Source of the DNA: Strongylocentrotus purpuratus
Taxonomy: Eukaryota > Echinodermata > Echinoidea > Camarodonta > Strongylocentrotidae
DNA: 64,000 nucleotides
NCBI RefSeq assembly: GCF_000002235.5
Contig: NW_022145541.1
Location: 1-64,000 of the forward strand
Reading direction: 5' to 3'
Shown: positions 35,230-44,782 of the stretch, one piece after another
Layout of the letters: every line of letters begins with the position of its first letter
How positions within the stretch are numbered: position 1 is the first letter of the stretch
Notes under the pieces: model-generated
Told to the model about the DNA's origin: nothing
Database searches by the model: none
What the model saw: only the letters and a program-made list of their open reading frames with translations
Translations under genes and position numbers: made by a program

Positions 35230-35685
35230 AATAATAGGTCGGGCCGGCGTTATTTTTTTATGCGGCACAGATTGGGGCTTTTTTTTAAAAGGGGTCTTGA
35301 TTTACAGACTGATAGTGGTCGTGTGCGTACTAGTAGTAGAGGTCTGTTTTTAATAGTGTTACAGGTAATTCACTACCGTATGGAAAATCATTACATCAAC
35401 AATTAAAATAAAATTGGAAATTTGAAGAGGAGGCAGCACGTCAAAGTCGTCAATAAGGAGAACATCACAATAATTAGTCAATAAAACTTAACTAACTTAC
35501 ACGAAGAGGAATGTTATGCGATGGATATTCAAACTTCTTCGCAGCGCGATATGCGCTAGCGAACATGACTAGTCTCACGTACGTGCAGACACTATTCAGA
35601 AGGAAAAGAACGTACTTCTCATAGGCTCAACACGCACCATGCCCCAATCTGTGCCGCATAAAAAAATAACGCGGCCCGGTATCCT
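35230..35685. repeat. ~40-bp inverted repeat pair
   Basis: CGGCGTTATTTTTTTATGCG (about 35242) and its mirror CGCATAAAAAAATAACGCGG (about 35654) bound about 370 bp; the arms extend to GCACAGATTGGGGC and GCCCCAATCTGTGC. Probably the ends of a MITE, possibly related to the transposase fragment alongside. Confidence 0.5.
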
Positions 35686-35847
35686 GTATACGTACGCATG
35701 AGTAAACTGAACTGAGAGCGCTAGGTCGAACGAGACTGTAATATACTATAAGCTTTTCAATAATCGGCCCGTTACCATGAATAGGCGTCAATGACCATAT
35801 AAGGCCAAGGCTCATGCATTGAACGATGTATCCGCGCGTGCCGAGTA

Positions 35848-36252
35848 CAAAGTAGCCTATTTTCCTTTGCTGCTAGACTAACCTTAAGCAGAACGTCTGA
35901 TACGGCGAGACTACGAACCGTGAGCCGCGCACCGCCTATAATCACTGGTCTAGCTTTAGTCGTTGTTTTTTATTATCGACCTTGAATCCGTGGCAGTTTT
36001 TTCGTACGAAAAACTGGCACGGATTCAACGTCGATAATACAAAAACAACGACTAAAGCTAGACCAGTGATTATAGGCGGTGAGCCGCTTCGCGACTCACG
36101 GTTCGTAGTTTCGCCGTATCAGACGTTCTGCTTAGGGTTAGTCTAGCAGCAAAGAAAAAAGCTCGTCACTCCGCCTACGGTTCGTAGTCTCGCCGTATCA
36201 GACGTTCTGCTTAGGGTAGTCTAGCAGCAAAGAAAAAAGCTCGGCACTCCGC
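35848..36252. repeat. Near-palindromic foldback element
   Basis: Two arms of about 150 bp mirror around CGTACG at 36003-36008. GTCTAGCTTTAGTCGTTGTT on the left is the reverse complement of sequence near 36050, and CTTTGCTGCTAGACTAACC pairs with GGTTAGTCTAGCAGCAAAG. The distal right arm is then duplicated once more (about 36100-36178 and 36179-36252). This is the architecture of foldback (TU-type) transposons described in sea urchins. Confidence 0.7.
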
Positions 36253-36259
36253 CTAGATT

Positions 36260-37340
36260 ATAGGCTAAGTACAAAGGTATCCAGAGCGAGTGTGGAATTA
36301 GTCCAGCCTCTGTACCGTTTAGCGCACCCAATCAGCTGATAAAATAACACACCCTCAACGTTGAAAGTAGACCTAGCCATTCCTCTCAATCTGGGTCCTG
36401 TTCGTGTGGACGAAAATTTGGGGATTGCGCGATCAGTGGAGAGACTGCGCTGTGTGTGGGGGATAAAAAGAACGAACGGACTGAATCTGGACTAGTGTGG
36501 AATTCGCTGCTTGTAAAATCATTATGTCCGGCTTACACAGTCCTAGGCATAGTAGACCCAGCTAGCTAGCAGCAGCGAATCCGAAAATCTATGAAAATAA
36601 CGTAAACTGACTTGCATGTGTTCTATACGAATATCCTGAAAGAGAACTCGTGCATTCTCATGCTAAACTTGTAATAAAACAAAAATTACGCATCTACAGT
36701 CGGTAAAAAATGAGATGCATGTAGCCAAAGGTTCAAGGTTTGTATACAGGTAGTTTATATTGTATTTAGAAGGTGAATAGATGTACTTTTCTGCAATAAA
36801 AGAAGCCCTTGCTCGGACCCGAGAAATCTCGGTTCCCGTTTGTGAGTACGTACCTCGGGGCCCGAGAAATCTCGGTTCCCGAGTTGAACGGGATAGTAGT
36901 CCCTAATCTTATTCAGATGTTCATCTTCTATTTTCAGATAGAATTACATAATGTTACAATGTGTTTTGTGTTGTGTGTAATATAGGCAAGTTTCGTAATG
37001 TATTCACATTCACATCGCATTACGTAATCGAAGGTTGGTCAAACGAAGAACATACAATACATGGGTTCGCTATTTTCGTTGTGTGCTTGTATTGTTTGCT
37101 TTCTCTATTTTGAGAGAGAGAGAAGAAAATATAAGGAGGCAGTTTCAAACTTGAATAATAAATATCATTGAGATGTGATTTTTTTTTCTTCACACATTTG
37201 ATTTTAAAAATGGCTGAGTTTTAGCAAGAAGTATTAAGAGATGGAGTCCTATCTAGTTCATTCCCTGTGTACCATCTTCGAAGCCGCCAGGACAAAATAT
37301 GTGAGGTATGTACTTATTAAGCACATAACTGGATCTTCTT
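36260..37340. other. No gene recognised
   Basis: Two copies of CCCGAGAAATCTCGGTTCCCG-like words near 36820 and 36862; a (GA)n tract near 37110. No exon or full transposon seen. Confidence 0.45.
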
Positions 37341-38180
37341 AACATATACGTAGACAAAGATTCCTGCCTAGCTGCAAACTAACGGGACACTTTCAAAGGA
37401 AAATATGCTTTTGTGTACTTTTCGCTACCACTCGTCTGATAATACGAGGAGTACACAGTGCTTCTTCTTCTTCTTCTTCCAGTTAAGTAGACAGCCGTTG
37501 GCGTATATTAAAGATACCATGTCCCTTTTGCAGCCAACATCAAATTCTGTAGAACTTTGCAGGTATTATGAATATGTTATGTATGTCCTATCTGTGCAAT
37601 TTAAACGTTAGCAGTGTCCTAATATTCAAATTATGCAAGGAAACCTGTTTACTTGCTAGACTTCACTGTCAGACACTATTGAGTGACTGACTGGCCTTTT
37701 TCATCTTTGGTAATATCATACACAAAATGAGCTGTAAAGGGTACATGAGCATTTGTCTACATCAATAACCCACTTCTTGAAATGGCCAAAATTAAACTTG
37801 AATCTTTGAGCAGCATAAAACGTACGACCTTTCAGTACAATGGTCTGAAAAATCAGACTATTACTTACTGCCTCTGTAGCTCCTAAGTCGATTCGACAAC
37901 TAATATTCGTTATTTTCCCACTTAAAGACATTTTCAAGCCCCCCTTTTTTAGGGAAGTTCTAAATTAGTATTGTCTTTCAAATGCCGTTTGAATTTAACT
38001 TTTTCATTTTTTGGCCCGCAAATGGGACATAGTACCTTTAAAATATAAGTAGACAAAGATTCCTGCCTAGCTGCAAACTAACGGGACAAATATGCTTTTG
38101 TAACGATAATTACTTTTCGCTACCACTCGTCTGATAATACGAGAAGTACACTTTGCTTCTTCTTCTTCTTCTTCCAGACC
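37341..38180 (+). repeat. ~140-bp direct duplication flanking a MITE
   Basis: AGACAAAGATTCCTGCCTAG...CTCGTCTGATAATACGAG...(CTT)n is present at 37341-37483 and again at about 38043-38178, with the K1 MITE between. The copies differ by small indels. Confidence 0.7.
37508..38041. mobile_element. Kolobok/T2-like MITE, family K1, copy 2
   Basis: TTAA at 37508-37511 and 38038-38041, ends AAGATACCATGTCCC and GGGACATAGTACCTT, 534 bp. Opposite orientation to copy 1 and similar throughout. Confidence 0.8.
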
Positions 38181-38199
38181 GGCGTATTATCGTACTTGT

Positions 38200-38745
38200 G
38201 CTTGTCGAGTGCCCAGATGAATAGTGCAAGTTAAAATCTCACTACAAGTTGATACTATGTGTGTCTTTACAGGAGGCAAGCGAAAGGAAATGGAGCAAAA
38301 TTTCCTGAAATATAAATCAAAATTACTCGACTGGGCATGTGTGGGCTTTAATCTGACATATAACATCATAAAGAACTGTACATAAACGAATTCACTTTTT
38401 ATTTACGTGAGCCGCAAGTAATCGGAAAAGTGTCAAATTGCAGCTTTTAGGACTGTAAATATTTACTGTTTTTCACAAATTAAACCATGTAAGCAAATTT
38501 TCTGGACACAATTAGGCTTTCGTATTCATATTTTATCATCTGTTCGTTTTTCCCCTTGTTAGTTCACATAAAAAGTGAAATAATAAGTAGATTTCTTTGT
38601 GACAAAAATCACTAATCAAGCTTTCCAATGATATTGGCGGCTACGAACCTCGGACATCAAAGGTAACAGTACAACAGTAGAGTTTATTGTGCAACCATAG
38701 AAAACGGCAGCTGCTTGGAATAATTTGTTGCCAGATAGGCCTCCA
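38200..38745. other. No gene recognised
   Basis: AT-rich sequence with no exon, end repeat or RNA motif that I can support. Confidence 0.45.
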
Positions 38746-38749
38746 TCTC

Positions 38750-39118
38750 TTAAAGGTAATACAAAGTTTGGGGAAATTTTGAAAATTGGGTGGATAGTAA
38801 ATCTTTACAATTTTGATATATTTGGATGCCCCTGGGTATGTATTATAAGCACTAACAAAATTAGCCCCTAAAACAATTCAGTTTTCGAGAAAAATTGAAT
38901 ATAAAATTTTACCGGTGCTCCCGGTAAATTTTGATAAATTTCAAATAGCGTCTATGGTCTTACAATGGTAGCTGCGACCATGAACATCTCAGAATCTGTA
39001 GTTGTGATATATAATTTCCAAACGGGAATAGCTAATCGGTCGATTTGAGTCAAGAAACATTGTTTCATAGCTAAAGTTATATCTTGACCTTGAGAGGGAG
39101 CTATACAACATAAAGAGT
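38750..39118. mobile_element. TTAA-type MITE, family K5, left part
   Basis: Starts TTAA-AGGTAATACAAAG at 38750 and continues with CTCCCGGTAAATTTTGATAA and TATCTTGACCTTGAGAGGG. It stops where another repeat begins at about 39120. The second copy (60720-62089) supplies the matching right end CTTTGTATTACCT-TTAA. Confidence 0.6.
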
Positions 39119-39119
39119 T

Positions 39120-39700
39120 TATTATGCCTCCGTTACGAAGTAGCCGGAGGCATTATGTTTTCGGGTTGTCCGTCCGTCCGTCCGTCTGTACGTACGTACG
39201 TACGTACGTCCCGTTCTCGTGATCGCGTTATCTGAAGAACTGATTGATGGATTCCTGCCAAACTTCGGTCATGTATATATCTTGCAGAGCCGATGAACTG
39301 ATTAGATTTTGGGGTCACGAGGTCAAAGGTCAAAGGCCACAGCATACATTATGTATGCAAAAACAGCTCGTGATTGCGTTATCTCAAGAACCGATTGATC
39401 GATTGCTGCTAAACTTAGGTCATGTATGTTACTTGCAGAGCAGATGAACTGATTAGATTTTGGGGTCACTTGGTCAAAGGTCAAAGGCCACAACGCACAT
39501 TATGTATGCAAAAACAGCTCGTGATCGCGTTCTCAAGAACCGATTGATGGATTCCTGCCAAAATTAGGTCATGTATGTTACTTGCAGAGCCAATGAACTG
39601 AGTAGATTCTTGGTTCATAAGGTCAAAGGTCATGGGCTCATTATGTATGCAGAAATAGCTTGTGAACACATTCTCATTAGAACTGACAGACGGATTACTA
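39120..39700 (+). repeat. GCCTCCG-ended repeat with three to four 151-bp tandem units
   Basis: Begins with GCCTCCGTTACGAAGTAGCC and its near mirror GGAGGC, then (CGTC)n/(ACGT)n runs. Units starting at 39218, 39369, 39520 and about 39661 follow, each with GATTGATGGATTCCTGCC, GGTCATGTAT and AAGGTCAAAGG. This matches a repeat type I know to be widespread in marine invertebrate genomes. Confidence 0.65.
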
Positions 39701-39704
39701 TTTA

Positions 39705-40392
39705 ACTCAGGACATCAAGCGTATTCAGAAGCGAGCCTTGAGGATAATCGTTTACCCAAATTTACTGCCATATTGTGAACTCCTCAAAACTTTAAAACTA
39801 GAATCCCTTAGTAATAGGCGTCTCGAACTAGCAACTAAATTTGCCAAATCAGTTTTAACCTCTCTTGACCATCGCCATCTCTTGCCACAAAGTAGAGAAT
39901 CAATCACAGGTCGCAATCTTCGGAACTCTACACACATGACATTACCTCGTATACGAACTCAAAGACGCATGCTTTCTACCATTCCTTACTTTATACAACT
40001 TCTGAATTCAACTTCTTAGTTATGCCCTCATATGTTCGCCATTGTAAATTTTTAAATGTTAATTAATTATTGCATAATGATTATTTCAAGTATTAGTATT
40101 AATGTGATCTCCCAAAGCTGTTTTAATTTGTTTTTTAATTTGAATTCCATGTCCTTTCACTATAGCAATGATCGTATTATATATAATTATTTATGGTAAT
40201 TGTATGATCTTTTATGATTTTTATGATTGTATTTTTTTTTTAAAACTTATTAATGATTTAATTCATCCATGTGTTATTTTACCTTGTTATATTTTTGTTA
40301 TGCATTTTATATTGTCTTCGGACTTTTATAAAGTCTTCGGACTTTTTAATCAGTACTTGAATAAAACCAAATATCTATCTATCTATTTATCT
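39705..40392 (+). pseudogene. 5'-truncated LINE 3' end
   Basis: Open stretch with a LINE ORF2 C-terminus: DIKRIQKRALRIIVYPN, then SNRRLELATKFAKS, DHRHLLPQS and a stop near 40019. A 3' UTR ends AATAAAACCAAA(TATC)n. The IQKRA-R-I pattern and microsatellite tail fit the CR1/L2/Jockey group. Confidence 0.65.
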
Positions 40393-40428
40393 AAGTGTTA
40401 ACGCACAACATGTATACGTCAGGTTCTA

Positions 40429-40540
40429 TTTTAAAGGTAGTGTATCCTTTTTGCAGCCGGCCAACATCAAATTCTGTAGAACTTTGCAGAATCATGAGTA
40501 TGTCACATTTATCCTATCTGTGAACTGTAAACCTTTAACA
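40429..40540 (+). mobile_element. K1-related MITE fragment
   Basis: Begins TTTTAAAGGTAGTGTATCC, then CAACATCAAATTCTGTAGAA as in K1, and ends at CCTTTAA near 40538. The left flank ACGTCAGGT(T/C)CTATTTTAAA is shared with 59797-59814, so these two copies derive from one source. Confidence 0.5.
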
Positions 40541-40969
40541 GTTAACAGTGACCTACCCCGTGTCCACACACAACAAATTCATCGTATAACTATCCCGAAC
40601 GGTATAGTTTCGGGATAGTTATATGATTTCACCATATGACATACATGCCTTCATACTTCATAATGATGATGATGATAACATGAAGTGTTAGTGTCAATTT
40701 ATAGAGTTAATGCTAACTAATGTGTCTCAAATTTAATAATAGTATACGCATGTAATAATCGGCTGCCATATTTAATTTTATTCAGGCTTCGTTTGTCCAT
40801 CATCTCCTCCGTTACTCTTATGTTACTTATGTTACGGTTACTTGGATGCCTTAAGGCATGAAAAGCACAAGAATGATAACGACACAAACATGCATTAATA
40901 CACTTTTTCCCCCTTATAATTATTTATATCTTCCAGTACCTTTTATCAAGGCTAAAATGATTGAGCAGT

Positions 40970-41385
40970 TTTTTTATTTTCCGAATAGTTTTTTTAGGTT
41001 AGGATTCGTCGCGTGAAGTCTGCGATACATACCGTTCCTGTTTTCACGAAGTGACGGTAGTGAGGAAAATCCGCACGTAAATTGTATGCAATTTTCATTC
41101 ACTACCGTCACTTCGTGATTACGATTCCTCTGTCTTTCATATTTAGGGTATGATAGCATAAAATGTTCGATATTTTCGAAAATTTGACAATTGTCACAAA
41201 GGCCAATATCATGCCTATTTATTGAGTAATTGTAATAATTAAGACGGAATCGGTGTAAATTCTTTCATCCTTACGACAAAAACCTTTTATACACGTATAT
41301 TTTTACATCTCGTTGTATGATGTAGAGATATCTGCCTTTCTCGGCAGTTTCCCATAATTTCTGCCACCCAGCTTTGTAAAAATCA
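40970..41385 (-). pseudogene. LINE C-terminal fragment with zinc-knuckle
   Basis: Minus-strand stretches read WQKLWETAEKGRYLYII, then NLHRFRLNYYNYSIN and CDNCQIFENIEHFMLSYPKY, the CxxC...H...(C) tail typical of RNase H-bearing LINEs (the last Cys of the pattern is Ser here). Frame is broken upstream. A small hairpin element (41045-41117; CACGAAGTGACGGTAGTGA and its mirror) interrupts it. Confidence 0.55.
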
Positions 41386-41414
41386 TCTTATTTATTCGAA
41401 AATTCGAAAGACGT

Positions 41415-41490
41415 TTCGAACCTGCGTCCTCGGCTGAATCAGTTTGTAACTTCCACTGTTAGCTGGATTACGGGCGCACGCCACAACGCG
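41415..41490 (-). ncRNA. 7SL (SRP RNA) 5'-like fragment
   Basis: Minus strand reads GTGGCGTGCGCCCGTAATCC then AGCTA, very close to the 5' Alu-domain signature of SRP RNA (GTGGCG.G.GCC.GTA.TCC..AGCTA). A TATAAAA lies about 15 bp upstream. The match fades after about 60 nt into a GGTTCGAA-containing tail, so it is a truncated pseudogene or a 7SL-derived SINE head and not a full SRP RNA gene. Confidence 0.3.
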
Positions 41491-41739
41491 TTTTTATACT
41501 CTACGGGTGGACCGGCGGTCAAATAATTCGATCAATGATTAGAACAATAACGGACAAGGCTCATTGGTCGAAGCACATGTGTGATCAACCAATCAACGGG
41601 CCGTTGACTCGGCTCGCCTTGTTCTCGCCCGGCAGATAGAAAGTTCATAGAAAATATATGTTAGCCCTCGGCCCCTGTTTTATAATAGGGTTAAATTTGT
41701 AGACATTCGGACATTTGTCGGTCAGCGCTGGCCACTACA

Positions 41740-41910
41740 CGCCCCCCCCCCCCCTACTGAAAAGGGTCTAGATACGCCTCTGCGTACAAGAGCACACACA
41801 CACACGCACACATCAACAAACGCACACGGGCGCGGCTTTGCACCTAGAGTTTTCACAACTCGCACCATAGTTTGCTCACCTACTTCAACCCTCTCTCCCC
41901 CCCCCCACCC

Positions 41911-41945
<35 letters not shown>
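41740..41945. repeat. Poly-C, (CA)n and (CT)n simple repeats
   Basis: Poly-C near 41743 and 41895, (CA)n near 41794, (CT)n at 41924-41943. Low-complexity; no gene. Confidence 0.8.
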
Positions 41946-42183
41946 ACTCTCTTTAAACAGTTTAGCTTCCTTGGTATGATATCCATTCATAAATAAACAA
42001 CAACAAAATTGTATCAGATATTTCATACTTATTATATAAATAGATCAGCGTGAATACCATCGACTACATCAACATTCTTTTCCATTCACAGCCTCACCAA
42101 ATTAATTATCTACAAAGATATCAAGACTCCCCCTATTTTTCATATCTGTTTTTTTCCCCTCAAATGTTTTAACGTGGACATAC

Positions 42184-42770
42184 TATTCAATTCAATTCAA
42201 TTTCGGTGTATTAATATCAACATAAACAATGTACAATGCAGTAGTCCAGGGACCAATAATGCAATGTTTACATAGAATGTGCATAAAAACAGGAATGATA
42301 ATATAAATGTACAATACAAATGAAAAAAGATAAAGTATCATTATTGTTCATACCTTAAGTTATATTCATATATAAATAAATGATAATAGATGGATGAACA
42401 ACCTATAACAGTTACTTGAAATATTGGACCAATTATTGCAAGTACAAATAATCTTTAAATTTAAAAATTATTTTAAAAAATATATATATAGAGAGAGAGA
42501 GAGAGAGATCCATAGACTGAAAAAGTATACATGCAGGTGTGTCTGTTGTGTGACAGGTAAGGTCAAATGATGTTGAATGGAATTATTACATTAAAAATAT
42601 ATCATTAATGCATTTCATATAAAGTGATGTATAATGCCTATGAGCATACACAAATTCTTATAATTGTTGAGTTTCCACATTAAATTTTAAAATAATTATA
42701 ATAATAATAGTTAGCTCTCATATAGCGCATTTAATTACCGAAGGTAATACCAATGCTCTTTACAAATGTA
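42184..42770 (-). repeat. LINE/SINE 3' tails on minus strand
   Basis: (ATTCA)n at 42184-42201 is the reverse of the tail type seen at 20160-20184, so a LINE 3' end points left. Near 42690-42770 another tail (reversed) reads GAGCATTGGTATTACC and GCGCTATATGAGAGC, followed by (TTA)n, typical of SINE/LINE 3' ends. Confidence 0.45.
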
Positions 42771-44509
42771 GAAGACAATAGAAATAAAGACATATATAGA
42801 AATAATTACATATAATTATAATCAAAACTTACAAGTAGGCATACGTTATACATTAGAAAAATCGAAAGTAGCTTCTATTAAAGGTGATACATGTAATATT
42901 TGAAAATGATTATAATGGTGAGGAAGGCCCAATACAACAATATAAATATGAATAGATAAATAAACATCAGCATTCAGTCAGTCACAAAAATGAAGTTGAG
43001 TTACAATTATGTTATTGCAGCAGAATTATACACGGTGTTAAGAACAACTTTATAAGAAAAATGAAGAGTGTTACTGACAGGAAGTTTTCTCCTGTGTTTG
43101 ATAAAATCATGTAACGATAAGTCGGGAAATGCTGACGTCATAGACGAGGCTTTTTGGGGAATTGACATGTATTTGACTATTGAGGGCGTTTCTTCGCATG
43201 CCACTGATTTTCCTTGTTTGGAACGGTCGGACGACCGTGAGGTTGTGATGATAAATTAATTCTTTTTGATGAGCCCAACGTTGTAAGTAGACAATTACAT
43301 TGCTATTCCTTTAAAGAGTTGTTGAATGATAATCAGTGATAATTTCTATTAATTATGTTGATGGTTAGTGATGTAAATTTGTTGCGAAAGATTTGTATTG
43401 AAGTACGTAATGTAGCAGTGGTATACATAATACGTGCAAGTAATGCATGCATGCACTGTACACGTTTAGTGACCGGAAGTAGTCGCGCCTCTTTTGTTGA
43501 CAGATTATGAAGTGAGCCATGATAAATAAGGCTGTATGATAGCTGAAGCATATTATTTCTTACAATGTTGATATAAATGTTCAAGCTGGTTATTAGTGAT
43601 GAATAATAAATAAATGTCTCATTTAGGGAGATAAAAGTTAGGCTTTGAATACATTGTTTATAAGTATTTTGCTAAGCTAAACTTGGGCCTTGTGTTGTGG
43701 AATTAGGATTTTGAGAGCATTGCTTTGACCGGTTATTGTTTACATATTTGAAAGTCAGTGCTAGGATAGAAGCAAGCAAGCCTTTTGTATCAAATAATTG
43801 TATTTAAGATCAGATATTGTTTCAGGAGAGGTTTTTGGATATGACACATAAATAATTGACACAAACAAGTTAATTCATATTCAGTTATGCATTTATTGAT
43901 TGAGACCAGACAAGATGGATAATTATTGTAACAAATAATGTCATTGATAAGCATGTGTACATGTATTCCAGTATTGATTGGATGTTTCCTTTATTTGTTT
44001 TGTTCAATTACAGATTGAACCGTGCTGATACGTGCTGAAGTATCTTGTCAGCGTGGTCTCATACTGGGTTTAGAACTTTGTGTCCTGCTTGATTATTTAT
44101 CGTCACAGTGTCCCCAACAAAGAGCACTCAAAAATATGTGCACGAATTTTGAATTTTGGATCGATCTTGAGTTCAATTAAACAAAGTAACAAAACAATAA
44201 CTCTAATATTATTTTTTTAAAGAAGAAAAACAAATAGGATACATTACTATACATGATCTACAACTGAGCATTAACCAGTTTGACAAGTGTGGGGACACTT
44301 GATTTTCTGTATCATTCAGTTCTTGCATAAGGAATGTGTAGGTGGTTAGAATTCCTAAGTCCACCTAGATCCATGGTTTTAGCATAGGGATAAATCGGTA
44401 CGATACCTAGTCTAGTAATCAATTCGCATGACAAAATTATTCTATACACATTTATTGAAACCTGTTGATAGAATACTATTTGCAATCGACATCTCTTTAT
44501 GCAACATGA

Positions 44510-44542
<33 letters not shown>

Positions 44543-44590
44543 TGTCTTGTTTATACAGGGTAGCCTCATCTATAAACTGTGGAACACGAA
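42771..44590. other. No gene recognised
   Basis: A minus-strand open stretch at 43007-43204, extending upstream to about 43255 without a stop, reads like protein (IVKYMSIPQKASSMTSAFPD). It has no start, acceptor or family that I can support. A (TAA)n microsatellite lies at 44511-44541. Confidence 0.35.
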
Positions 44591-44594
44591 GATA

Positions 44595-44782
44595 TTACTG
44601 GACTTCCATCGCATAAAGAAGACCAGATAAATCCCCAATGAATTTAGGGACTGTTTCACGTAGGGTATATTTCCAGATTCCGTTCTGAGCACGCATGAGA
44701 ATGTCCGTGTCCAGTTGACCATTCTTGAAGTCGGGACAGGTGTAGACGAATGCCTCTCGCATAACAATCAAAATGATACAAC
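44595..44782 (-). CDS. Paralogue 2 exon 5 and stop
   Basis: 188 bp from acceptor CCCCATCAG to TAA at 44595-44597. Encodes (G)CIILIVMREAFVYTC and ends GLLYAMEVQ. Confidence 0.8.

Noticed and set aside
43007-43259. Minus-strand frame with protein-like composition
   Set aside because: No start, no convincing acceptor, no recognised family; noted only in the region entry.
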